This document shows, piece after piece, positions 11,201-23,800 of a stretch of 64,000 bases of DNA; position 1 is the first letter of the stretch; each line of letters begins with the position of its first letter. The notes under the pieces were generated by a model. The model saw only the letters and a list, made by a program, of their open reading frames with translations. It made no database searches and was not told where the DNA came from. The translations under genes and the position numbers were made by a program. The DNA lies in contig NW_024881303.1 in assembly GCF_018691265.1 (NCBI RefSeq), positions 9,665,777-9,729,776 of the forward strand, written 5' to 3'. Origin of the DNA: Tyto alba (Eukaryota; Chordata; Aves; Strigiformes; Tytonidae).

Positions 11201-14200
11201 TCCTCTCTTGACAACCATCCTTGCTTTATTAAAAACCACATTATAACATTCACTGACTGCAGGTATGGCTTGCCTGAGGGAAAGCCCAGCATCAATGCAG
11301 TATGTCCACCCTGAAACCAGCCACTTGCAAATTGAGGTAGGCACCTTGTTCTCTGTCAGTCGCCTGCAAGCTGTATGCAGAAAGCACGAGCAATATTGCT
11401 GAGCTTCTAAAACACCAAATGTCATGTTTCCATGCTGAGAGTTGGGCTGGCTGGTCCCTCGACTGTAAGCCATTTAAGATTTATTAATGTACAACAGAAC
11501 ATCTTCTTCAAATTTATGGATGATGGTTTGCTGCCTTAGTGATTTTTTTAACATTGAAAAAGTAATTATTTGTGTTTTTTTCACCTCCTAATATCAAGAA
11601 AGCTTCCCGAGTAGCAATATCTGGTGGCTGTGAGTTCATGCTAAGCTATTTCAAACTAAAAATAAGTAAAAGCGTTTAAACACAGAAACACTGTAAAAGT
11701 TAAACTTGTCTTAAAGTCTTAAAACTGTAAAGACTTTTCAACCCTCACCTTTTTAAAACTGCTACTGGATGGGGTCAGGTAGGGTTCTTGAAGTGTTTGG
11801 TCTAGAATGAACAAAAATTAAATTTTGAAAGGCTGGAGGATTTGTATTTTTAAAATCTGTGAACGTTACACAGGAAAAGCTGTCTGGTTTTTCTGTGTGC
11901 TACCAAAATCACTAGTCTCTGGAAATGGCAAAAGAAAAGCAGTTCCCTGTTGTCAGTCTAAAAATGTCATAAAAGAAGTAGACCCAAATCACTTTGTGAT
12001 TGTTTTTTTTTAGGGTGGCAATTAAAAGAAACCCAAACAACCCACAACAAAACCAATGCCCTCCTCCCTCCAATAATCTGTGAGCTAAATTCCCCTGAAA
12101 TTAGAAAACATTTGATCCCAGTGACACAAATTATTGTGAGCTTGGAATGATATCAATTACTCTCCATTACTACTTGAGGGCTTGCTCCACAGTGGTTAAT
12201 AAGCCAAATCCTATGGCGCCCGTTACATTTGTGGTTAAGGTCAAAAGCAATTAAGGAGTGGAGGATCTGTGGTAAAAGCAGCACAAGTGCAATACTGGTG
12301 GGGGTTTTCTGTAAATCAGGGTCACATCGTTCCAGCTCTTCTGGATTTGATCAGAAGATGGGCTCTGCCCAATGCTACCCAGGCTCAGAGGTCTATGGAA
12401 GACCAGGTCTCCCTTGACCCCATCTGCACTGTGGAGCTGTAACACATGGCTGTGGCTCACAAAGGAGTACAGGGGGGTGAGTGCATTTGGGGTCCAGCTG
12501 AAGCAAGTAGGTGCAGGGAGAAGCCAAATGACCTCACAGCTTTTGGAACTTTTGAGATACTTTCCTACCAGATAGATAAATTATCACATATGTGGAGAAA
12601 CTGTTCTCATACACATATTTACCCGCCATATTATAAGCACAACCCCTGTCTCTAACACTATCTTTAGTTTCAGTTTAGCTCCATCACTGGACTTGGGTAT
12701 TCTGTGTGGACTTGATTATAGAAATCTTCTTGTTGATGGGATGTGATGAAGTCATCTCTTGCTGTGACCAAGCCTTCTTGAGCTTCCTCTTGTGAACCTT
12801 GTCATTTTTTTCTAAACTCCCTGTAATTTTAAAAAAACCTTTTTGCAGTGCGGATGTTGAATGGCTCACAGAAAACTGGACTATCCAGAGATGGTATCTG
12901 TTGTCAACAAAGTTAACTTTTTCAGATATACTTGTCCTGAGAAAGACAGCATCAAGTTTCTTTAAGACTGGACTTATTTTCCATAAACTCATCTTGATTG
13001 CATTAATTATGCTGCTATCTGTTAATTATTTCCTGATTTTCTCCCATATCAGATATTGCGTGCAGTCAATTCCAGATGAACCAACTGATAGTTATGCAAG
13101 GTTTTATCAGTGGCCTCTTTCCACACTGGTACAAAAGTGTCTCCCAGGCTTTGTGACTCCTCTAATTTTCCAAAAGCTGTTATAAATTGAGGTCAGTGGC
13201 TCAGAAAGCCGCTCTGCAAATTTTCCTAGAAAGCTGTGATCTGCATTATCTTGGCCTGCAGACACATTTGGGAAAATTAAGTCTTCCCATATAAACTGCT
13301 CTGCATGGGGGTCCCTGCAACTAGCTTTGGCTATCTGAAAGCCAACATTTAGCCAAAGCTTGTCAGACATGCTCTCTCCTAAGTCAGTGGAGAGCAGGAA
13401 TCATTGCCAGAGGTGGTTCCTGCCATCCCAGGGGAGCACAGGCCTTTGCAGGTGCCTATCTGTTCCTACTGACAAAAGAAAATGCCCAGTTGACTCAGAG
13501 TATGTGGTTACTTGTTGAGTTTTTCATGTGTGAGAGGTAGCTTGTACCTCGCCCTCATGCTCTGCATCCCATAGGCTGCACCTAAAGGATTTGTCAATCC
13601 CACCGTGTGACTGAGACAGTCACCAGATCACGACTCTTTCTCGGAGATTTTCTCAGATATGTTCTTACATGGCTCATCATGTCTTGCCAGCTATCGGTAG
13701 CACTAGTCACTGATATTAACACGTTCCAGCACTGATTTTCGTTCATCTGTAGCCAGATTTTCCCTCATTACCATTTTAATTTATTACTTTTATAAATCCA
13801 CTTTGCTTAAACCCAGGGTTTCTCAGCCTGTAAAGGCTTCTGTATAGATTTCTGTCTGGTATCACACCAACAAATGCCTAGACAGAGGAGTGTTTGAGTG
13901 TGCTGGAGATGTCTGTTTTAGGAAATATCAGAAAACAGTGATTCACAGCACATTTTCTATGATCAGAGTACTCTTCCCCTGTAAATAACCACACTAAGCA
14001 GGACGTGCTGTGGTCGGACGAGGTCTCCCTTGCCCATCTCAGCCTGTCGTTGCCAGTCCCAAAGGCAGTTCTCCAGAGAAACTGGCCTTTTGTCTCCTCC
14101 CGGACTGGGTAGTTTGCATAATCTGGTTAAATAAAACGAATACACACACGCACAAAGAATTGTGGGGGGAAAATGGTAGTATAAGTAAGGCTGAGTGGTC

Positions 14201-15380
14201 TGTCTAATCTGACAACAATATAATAAATCGTTTATTTGTGTACACTGGAACAACTCCTTGGGACTGTGGTCTATTCCTGTTTCCCAACAACACTGTCATT
14301 AAAACAATGGGCACTGTAATTACTGTGATAAAAAGGCATTATTGCTTCAGTTCTTCATCTGGCCCATGTGCAGAAGGAAGAGGTTTTCTTTATAATCTCT
14401 CCGCAGAAGGAGCACAGGGACCAGAAGGCTCCTTCTCCCACTGGCTCTGCCTGTACAAAAGATTTCTCCACACCGGAGACTGCAGTGTGAGAGCCTTTGT
14501 CTTAAATGAAAGGGCATAATACAGGCCTTCTGCCAGCACTGGCTACGAATGAAAGCAGAGCCTTTATGTACCAGCTAACTGCTGAACTGCAGACAATACT
14601 GTAAAATCTGTACTCCTCGATTACCTCAGCTGCCTTCGCATCGCCGGAGTGCTGCTGAGCCTTAAAAAGAGGCAGGCTGCAGGCGCCAGGCTGGAGCTTC
14701 ACAAAGTCTGTGTCAGTAGGAGAGCAGAAATTCTGCTTGCCCAGCACAGCCGCCCTGGTGAGAATGAGGAGGGTGGGTCGGGAGGGAGATATGATTAATA
14801 CCTAGAAAACAGTCGCTCCAGCTATTTCTGCAGCTGGGCCATTTCGTTCTGGCAAACTGCATTTTAGCTTCTCTTCAGTTTCTTTTAAAACCTGCTAGTT
14901 GGGCTGATCACTCGTTTGCTATGAGCTTGCTGCCCACCTCTTGTAATACCAGACTCTGCAGGAGATAGCCCAGAGGTGAGTGTTTGTGCACTGGCTTTCG
15001 TGAAAAACTCTTTCAAATGAGCCCAGGAGCTCGTAGAAAGTCTGTGAACATGGCCTGGAGGGCCAAAATGTCAGCTGGTTTTGGTCAGTGCCTCTCCACT
15101 GCCCTCATCAGAGTGCTATGGCCTGTCACCCCCGAGAAGCTGGGCTGTGGTCCTTCACATGCTTCCAAGGGCTTAAATCCCCCAGGTTGCTCAAAGCGGG
15201 GACAGTCTGGCTGCTGCAGTTTTAGCTTCCATAAAGCACCTGCCTTCGCGGTCTGACGTGGTGAAGCACTGACTCCATCAGGGACAGAGGGAACTGCTCT
15301 CCCTGGCTGTAGTGGTCACTAAGAAGAGGACACACCGGCAGCAAAATACTCCTGGGATGTCTGATGTAAGTGACTATTGG
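5246..15380. other. Ten kilobases of unique DNA, no gene seen
   Basis: No interspersed repeat, tRNA or rRNA was recognised. Homopolymers stay at 10 or below (for example A10 at 10780-10789). The longer open frames (9428-9910 plus, 9601-10068 minus, 12799-13185 plus) overlap antisense frames and carry no domain I recognise. The 12799 frame includes a hydrophobic segment at residues 60-81, but this is ordinary for AT-rich random sequence. The region 9280-9560 is purine-rich and loosely repetitive in GGAG words. A TTTAATTAAA palindrome sits near 6833. Confidence 0.55.
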
Positions 15381-15421
15381 GTGGTGGGAGGGGGCATGCA
15401 CGTCCCCCCCCCCCCCCCCCC
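15376..15421. repeat. G-rich run followed by C18 tract
   Basis: A GGGTGGTGGGAGGGGG stretch is followed, after a short CATGCACGT spacer, by 18 consecutive C residues at 15404-15421. The G side and C side can pair as a hairpin with a roughly 9-nt loop, or either strand could form G-quadruplex or i-motif type structures. The exact C count is likely to vary between reads and individuals. It creates only an artificial glycine run in an overlapping minus-strand frame. Confidence 0.85.
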
Positions 15422-15594
15422 AACATTGAGAATTGCAAAAGAATGTCAATAAGGTGCTGAGACGACCACTGCTATTGCCAACACCCTCTTTTAGTAGCAT
15501 GTTTACCCCATTGCAAGCATAACTGATGTAAATTGAATGTGTCAGGCTGAGTAGAAACACCTACCCCCTCCCCGGAGCTGCTCTCCCCTCGTTT

Positions 15595-15960
15595 GACAAG
15601 GTACAAACAGAAAGCCCGTTCACATGTAAGCGGCGAGTACCAAACATTGCATCAAAAAGCAGAAGCCAACCTGTTACAATCTGCTGCTTGTCAGGATTTG
15701 ACAGCGTTGTGAAATATAAATGATCTCTGAGATAGCAACGCCTGCCTCAGTCACCGGTAAACAACTCCCCTCATTAAAGAGATGCTTTAGAAATGACAGC
15801 ACCAAATTATGTTAATATTTTTATGAAGCACTCTCCAGCCAGAGATCCTAAAGCAACGTTTGCCATTCATTTGCCAAAAAGCATTTCTTTGCAAGCAGAG
15901 GCAAAGTGACCTTGTAGTTAAAAAACTGATGCCATTAAACAGGCTCCAACTGGGACAAAA
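15595..15960. promoter_or_regulatory. Candidate conserved non-coding block (unproven)
   Basis: This repeat-free stretch has the texture of vertebrate conserved non-coding elements. It is AT-leaning with few CpGs and has short homeodomain-type cores (TTAATATTTTTATGAAG near 15812, CATTAAAGAG near 15773) and CATTTGCCAAAAAGCATTTC near 15871. No open frame of note crosses it. Whether it is conserved cannot be judged from a single genome, so this is a suggestion about where to look. Confidence 0.2.
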
Positions 15961-18900
15961 ATGGACCTGTTTGGGTGTAAAAGAAGGGACAGTGAAGGAG
16001 ATGGATGTTTCCTAATGCTCCTTCTTTCTTTAGAATATCATCTGTAACCTTCTTTGACCCATAGATTGTCTTAAGTTCTGAGTTTATTGAATGCCTAATT
16101 CAATATCCTTAGCCATGATAGTAACTCATAGGTCCTATCCTGCAATGCAATCGTGCTAATGATTATAAATGGCTAGATCTGAAACTTGCTTGATCTGAAA
16201 CTATATTCTACTGTTCAGTGCCCTCTGCAACCTCGTTTAAAGAACAAATTCAGAAACACCCCTTGGGAAATAGTCCTGAGTCATCCTGCCTCTCTTTAGC
16301 ATTTGGATTTTCCTCTGAGACTTTTTGGTTAGGTTTTTGCCTTGATTTTGCTTATCTTTGAGATCTACTGAGATTAGAGTCCAAGACAGAATGGCTGCAA
16401 TGAAATCATTACAGATTCCACCTGCATCCTGCTCTGAGTCAGAAAGAAATTAACAGGATAATACAGGATGTATGTATTTCTCAAGTGAGAGATCACTGAG
16501 ATCAGTCTGTGTCAGAAATAACACCAGTAAGAACAGGCTATAGGCAGTGACAGATAATATTTCATAAGATTTCCAAACTTCTTTTTTTTGGGGATGAAAA
16601 TATTTGATGCTTTTGTCAGCAGGCTAGCTCTGACCTTCTTTTATAGTAACATTCACCACTGAAGGTTCAGTTTCTCTCAGGCTGTCTGCTCCTACCTTTC
16701 AAAAAAGATCTGGGCTACCCTTTTGCAGAGGTCTGGCTGTGCATGCCCTTGCACAGGAGCAGCACAGCAGTGAGACCCTCCTCCCATTGCTCTCTGTAAG
16801 GGAGGTCCAATGCAGGAAACTCTCCTGTGTCTTTAATGTGAAGGTTAAAGTGATTTCTGCTATGGACACGTCCCATCAGTACTGGATGTCATATTTTCAT
16901 TACATTGTTCAGTTGTTTATTTGGGAGAGGTCTTTAATTTTCTGAAGATTTTTAGTGCATCCATTCACCAGTTGGTTAAGTTCTTCTGGCAGGTAATAAC
17001 TCCTCTTCTTCCTCTTCTTTTTTTCCTCTCAGTTTCCCATCTAATGGCCCATATATCTGGCTGCAGCCATGTTAATAAAGTTAGAAAAAAAAGGCAATAA
17101 CATCTACTGCTGGACATGAAAACACACATGGACAGTCCTCTTTTTGACCCTTTCAAATTAAACATGTGAGTTCAGACAAGAATTTCAGATTAATTCTATC
17201 TGTCTCCCAGTTCTCTACACATTGAGGAAAAGACACTTGAGTATTCTTCCACCACAAATATCTCAAATAACCCAGCCTTCATATTTACAAGCACAGCATA
17301 TGAATGCTAAGTATAGGAGTAATCATGGTGTCATACAGCAAAGGAAGACAGTTTTGGTCCCATGTCCACCAAAGCCCGGTGTATGATGCAGTCATGCCTG
17401 CACTAAATTTCCTTTTGGAAATGTTTGGTTATTATCATGTCCAGGATTTTGAAGACCTACTGATAAACTACACCTACTGGTTCTATAAAAGGTAGGTACT
17501 AATTTGTGTTAAATAGCTTTCAACTTATAAAGAATTTGGGTCTCCACCAGCGTGCTGATGAGACAAGATGGTTTCCTCTGAAGTGGTGTAGAGTTAAGCA
17601 AGACTCTCACGTCGATAGAGAATTTTGATTTGCTCCATACAACATTCATGTCCCTTCTGTCAGATGGAGACAACACGCTGCCCTTGCTGTGTTACAGCTG
17701 GTATCTTCAGCAAGCACTGAGTGGGTGAATCACTTGGTTCACACTGGGGGAAGGCTTGATTATGGAGGAAATGTATATTTAAGGAAATCTTCACTCCCGG
17801 GTTGTGATTTTCAGGATTGGTTTCCACCCACAGGAATTGTGCAAGTCAGATTTTTAGGTAGATGAGCCAAAGAAGAGCCTCTTGGAGGAAACACCTGTAA
17901 GTAAAGACACTGTTTCTGCACACCTGCAAAACTGGCATTGTAGCAACTTCCTTTACTTTTAAGCTTGACATATTGTTGGCAGCAGGAGACACTGCAGGGT
18001 AACCGTTGAACTGCAGGCATCCCCCCTGGGTGACCAACAGCCTGTTGGCCTTCAGGATACTGAGCACCGAGAAGGTGCTCTGCAACCCAGCTCTGTGAGT
18101 CAGCCTCAGAGCCAGAGAGGTAGGTTTGGGAGGGATTTTATCTCCCGACTATGCTGGCTGGGCTGTACTTAGTTTGTCACAGGTTGGGGAGGCAAGTGCC
18201 ACATTTTCAGCATCTGCCCACAGGCTTTTAATGCATCCCTTTGGGGTTTTAATTTCTTGCAGAGTGAGCAATCTCTGGGTGTTTGGAAAACACTGGGATT
18301 GTATTAGACACCACCACAAATAAATAACAACTATTAGCTACATGCGATGTATTTCATCGTATTCCTAGTGCATAGGACTGCTTGCCTCAGTCTGTGTTCA
18401 CAATTCCCCACCTTTGCTCTCAGGATTGATGAGATGTAATTAGGACTGTACAATCAGTACAACTATTCTGATCTTTTTGCAACTGGCATGTTTTCTAATA
18501 AGCCTTTTTTACTCACTTGGTTCAAAAACAGACGCAGAGTCCTGATGCATTTAATCTGACAAGGAAGCCACAGCTGTCAAGAACTGTACTAAGGTGTGAA
18601 TGAAAAGCTTATGCTGACAGAGGAATCCAGACTCATAGCTCTGATTTCCTTGGGCAGGTTCAACTGTAGCGTGCTGACAACAGTTAGATGTTACACAAGA
18701 ACACAGCTACCCCAGCTTCTTGCCAGGTTGCTTTCCTTAATACTACATGGTTGTTCTTTTATTTTCTTTCGTCTGCCTTTAAGATGAGGGAAACAGGCAT
18801 CCAGGAGCAAGATGGTGACTTAGAAAATACAGCCTGACTAAGCTGAGGAAGCATTTTCTGTATAAAGGCAGGACTAGTAGGGCTTGGATAACATTAATTT

Positions 18901-20775
18901 AAGTTCCCGGGGAAAGAGCCTGACATGGTTCATTGCAACACCCGTTGAAAGTTTTATTAGGCCAAAATAAAAGGTATAATTTACAATGTCTTTCTCACAA
19001 CAGCTTCCTGAAATTACTTCATGTTGATCGGTTCATGCTAACAACTGGGTTTTGACTCAGTGTGAAATGGAAGATACTTATCCTGTTTAGGAAAAGACCA
19101 TAGCAGAGCACTTGGCAAGTTATGGGCTTGAAAGTGATATAGTATTAACGATGGTGTATCTTCCTCTTGACTCTATGGAGTAGATGGAAGATGAAGTGCT
19201 GTATGTCTGAATGAAACTGTAAATTCCAGGTTTACCCTCCAATTCTGAATCACTGATCTTCTTATGGAGGAATGGGAATCAGTCTGCCCCTTTTAACTGG
19301 AAAGCCCTTGTGTTTATCCTGTGTCTGTGGATTAAATCCAAGCTCGACTCTCAATGTCAGTGGTTGCAAGGGATATAGAATGAAATTCCAGCTTGCTGCT
19401 TACCAAAAGCACCTCAGAGCCCTACACTTTGGAAATCATAAAAGCAGAATGTGGGGTTTTTTTCATACTGTCCTATAGGTAGTGGGAGTCATGCCTAGTA
19501 GGACACTTCCCAGCTTCAGGGCACACATGTAGGGACAATGCAAAAAATGTAACATACCTGTGGGCACAGTTACATGTGGGTGAGAGTCAGGGGGTCGCTA
19601 ACGCTTCCCACAGCTCGGACCCCGGAAGGGTCAAAACTGGAAAGACCTGTGAAAATGGGAATATGGGAGAACTGTCAAGCCCTAGGTTGAAGCCCAGCTT
19701 GCTATGATGTGGTTAAAAACTTCCCTGCAGCTGCTCAGACTGTAATCTCCATCAAAGAGAGCAAATGCTGGTATTCTGGCTGGATCGTTACATCTGTGTA
19801 ACAGTAATACTCATGTATATTTTTAAAATATCCAAATACTGTTTATACACATCACAGAAAATAATAAATGTGTGTAAGGTTAACTCTGCAACAGACTTCT
19901 AATACAGCGGCAATTGAGTGTATAAAAATACACCCACACTCCATAGTTGCTCCTTTAAAATAACATTATTTTTTCTACAAAGCCCAATTAAACCAACAAG
20001 AATTCCACCAAGAATAGAAAGTTCGCTGTCCTCAGACAGCTAATATATCTTGCTTAGTCTTTTGAGAGCCCTAAAAGCAAAATTTAGTAGTTTGTTTTCA
20101 ACAACACTCTTCTACAAGGAAGAAAAAAGGAGAATTTATTTTTGATTCATAGGAGAAGTGGCTAAGCAGGGGATCACCAGCTGGTATTTTGATGACTATC
20201 TTTGTGGAATATATTATGGACTCTAATCAAGTAAACCCTCTCACATGTCTATAAAGTGCATGGTTCGGTGCTGGAACCTCTTGGCCGTGGATGGAGTTGG
20301 ATCAAGCATGTATCAAAGACAGTTACATGTGTAATAATTCTAACCAGAGCTCTTACAGTAAATGCCAGTTAAGGTTTCAAAGTGCATAATGTGTTCAAGG
20401 GAGGGATTTGAGAGGAATTAATGCTTTTCTGGTTTTGTTTAGTGTTATTTTAATGAAATACACAGCAACACTCAACGAACTGTAGGCATTAGTAACATTA
20501 AGTCATTGGAACAAGTACTACACTCATCGAGGTGCCATGGGCCTGGTCAAAATTGGGAAGGAAAGGCAGTTCTGGGGAGAAAAGGTTTAGTTCCCCTCCA
20601 GAAGCTTACTGGGGAGCCAAGGAGCACAGGAGAGATGAGGATCCCTGCTTGAGTCGGGCGCAATGGGGAGCGAGGGCAGGACCCAGCAGAATCTCTCAGG
20701 GGAAGATGCTCTTAGTGGGTCACATGTGAGTGACGTGGGTGGTGCAGTGGTGGTTGAGCTCTCAGCTCACAATAA
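15961..20775. other. Unique DNA, no gene seen
   Basis: No recognisable repeat or exon. A GATCTGAAACT word is repeated within 20 bp at about 16175-16205. A frame at 17304-17495 ends close to an AAAGGTAGGT that resembles a 5' splice site, but there is no acceptor or family match to support an exon. Confidence 0.5.
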
Positions 20776-20776
20776 G

Positions 20777-20870
20777 ACTTCCTTTCTTCTTTCTTTCCTT
20801 CCTTCCTTGTCCTGACACCATCTTTCCCTCCTTCCCTCTCTTTCTCATTCCCTCTGTCCCTTCCTTCCCC
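20777..20870. repeat. Pyrimidine-rich (TTCC/CTTT) low-complexity tract
   Basis: About 95 bp of almost pure C/T on the plus strand, built from CTTT, TTCC and CCTT words with a short interruption near 20808-20820. It is low-complexity polypyrimidine DNA and looks like a decayed tetranucleotide repeat. Confidence 0.85.
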
Positions 20871-23800
20871 AGTAGGCCATCTTTCACATAAATATTATAA
20901 AAAAAAAGTTAATCTCAGTGCATCACAGACAGCTTGTCCAAAGTGTAACAGCTATCTGGGATTTTGAAGTATAGTGAAATGAAGGTTATATGATATTGCT
21001 TTAGCCTTTTTGTTTTGGTCTGGACAACCTTGCAACAATGTTCAGTTGCATTAAAATAGTAGATTTGGACTACCACCATAAATAAGATGCACAATACATG
21101 TCAAAACAAGCTCTTATGTAATACAGATCTTCTGTGGTTTCATTTACTAGTAACACCCCTCATAAGTCATAACAGGGAATGAAGCAATTTCTGTGATATG
21201 GAAATTTCTTCTCAAGTGCATAAATTATGTCTTAATGCTTCAACTGGTTGAAAAGTGGGACAGTCCCACAGGTCATCATTTCCATTCCAGTGATAAGATT
21301 TGCAAATATTAACAATGATTTCTGTTTTATGGGGAGGATTAACTTTACAGGCATGAGGGGTCCCGTTTAGTTGAACATGGGGAAAGAAAAGTGTTAAATG
21401 TAATAAATTAGCAAAATCAAGTAATGAAGGCAGCTTTACTTGGTTTTTAGTGATTTTATAATCTCTCCCAATTCTGAAAGCCTAAATCACGCGCTCAGCT
21501 CCCATGTCAGACCTTTGTGCCTTCATCTTCAGCCTGGACCCCACGATGTGGATGAGGCATACAGGCTCCTACCGGGGGAGAGGTGATGGCTTGAGACCTG
21601 CCCTCTCGTCTGCCTGCGCTGCAAGGTTGCCATGTGCTCTCTGACCAGTTGCCTCTGCTAAAACTTATAGACATGTCCTTGCCTGTGAGCTGCCTTGGTT
21701 TTTGAAACCTGGCTCTCATATAGGCCCTAGGTGTTTTCACAGCTGATTTCCCCTGGAATTACTGTGGTTCAGCATGTCTCTGCTGAGATGAGTGTAGTTC
21801 ATCAGGAAGATTTCTGAACTTCCAGAAATATGTGCAGATTTGCTTCGCCGTACTCATTTCTTGAGCACTAAAAACGTATTCAGGCAGCCTCTTAAAGTCA
21901 TACAAATAACAGTCATTGAAATGGAAAGCAGCAAAATTATGAATATTGTATAATGCAATGTTAAATTACAAATAAATAAAACATCTGGGGCCAGATGTTG
22001 CTGTTGGATCCCTGTGTGGAACTGCCATTCCTTTCAGCAGCATTGTGTGCTCACTTCTGAGAGAAGAGTTTGGCCCTTGATGTAGAGAAGCAGTGTTTCT
22101 AATGTAATATTAATGGAGGATGATTTCTCCATTAAAAACAAGGTAACTTGGTAGATGGAGAGATTAACATAGTTTATAAAAACAGTTGAGGGTGTTTCTA
22201 CAGCAAACTTTCATAACAGTGATATTTTTAAAGTTTAAAAGGGTAGAAAACAGTAGTGAAAGAAACTGGAGGAAACATCTACAGAATATATACAACAAGA
22301 AAAGGGAGAAGACAGTGTAAAAAATATACTTGAAGTAAGCCTGAGCTCTCAAACATCACTCAAGAATTTTAAGATAGGTGATTGGTGATAATATGTGTAA
22401 AAAGATAAGGTAATCTCAAAACGTCCAATCTCAGGTGGATTTGCCAAATACTGAACTCCCATTTTTCCTTTTAAAATCTTTACAAATCTTTTCCTTTTTG
22501 AATCTTTTCACCAATGTAGACTTTACTAATACCTTGGGGCAGTTACAGGGAAAAAATGGCCATTTACTCAGGAGAAAAATTTCCCTCCACAGAGTTTTGC
22601 ATTGCTTGGTTGTGAGCAGGTTTGCAGAGTCTGACCTTTAGTAGGATCTAGAAGATCCTTTTACACCAGGGCTGATTTCTCCTTGGGTTCAGGTGCGATG
22701 CATGCCTATGCTTGCAGTTGCAGGTGCAGCTTTGTGACCATTTTGCCATGTAGCTGCCAGTCCCTGCTCCCCTCCATGGCACCTGCCTGGGCTTGTTTGC
22801 TATGTGCTTTTTCAGAGTGGGCAGAAAGCATTCCAGAGCCACGGTTGTTTATTTTGAAATGTCCTCGAAGAGGTTAACCTTTCAAGATACACATCTCATT
22901 TTCCAGCCCGCAGTCTTGCTCCAGCAATGCTTGGTCGGCAGAGCGCAGTGCATCCAGGCTCAGCTCCCGTGGCAGACTTTGTGAGTGATCTTTTATACAA
23001 AGCCTTTTAGCCAGAATGGGCACCCCAGTGAAAGAATTTAGAGCCAGGCAGTAATTCACTGCTTTCTGCACATTTTTTTGAACCTTTGATCAAGATGCCC
23101 TTAATCTCTGGAGATAGTTATCCACTTGCTCTTGCTGGTTCTCCGTTCTGCATGACAGGGTGATGGGAAGTGCTGTGCTGAGGACCAGCTCCAGGTCACG
23201 GTCCCCTTCATGTTAAGTTTAGGGCAGGCATTATAAGACATTTGTAAATGAAGGGCTTTTGTAGGGCAGCCCTGGTGCGACGTGCCCACAGTGCATCCCT
23301 TGCCAGTAGATGTCCAGTTTGGGAAAGGAGGGCTGCACAGTGCACCATCCTGCCCTCCAGCTGTGCCCGCACCTTGGTACCCAGGGCCACAGACCAGACA
23401 GGGGATTGGGCAGCTCCAGTCAGCTTGGGAGCTCCCACATTTCAAAATGAAGGCTCAAGTGTGTGAAACTATGTTGTGAAAGCAACAGTCTTCACCTGGC
23501 CCTGGAGAGTCATCAGCAGTCCATGCCTTTGGAGAAACAGTGAAGGAAAGAGGCATAAAAGGCATCTACCTTTTCTGCAAGTTGTTTACTGAAGCAGATC
23601 CCAAGCAATCAGTGCCCAGGTGAAGACTACAGAGTATTTTATTTATTGGTGACAAAGAAAGAGAAAACTCACTTTCTGACAGTGGTCTTGAAGTTTTACA
23701 GTCCTATCTTCCTGCTGCTGCTTACTCCTCTCTCTTCCTTGACCTGTACCAGCCCATGCAAATTTAGCCTTCTGCCCAATGTTGTCTGTCTATGAAGTCC

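Noticed and set aside
12799..13185. 128-codon plus-strand frame with a hydrophobic stretch (residues 60-81) that might be a membrane protein
   Set aside because: AT-rich random sequence often gives Leu/Ile/Phe-rich segments. An antisense 102-codon frame overlaps, and there is no family motif or splice context.
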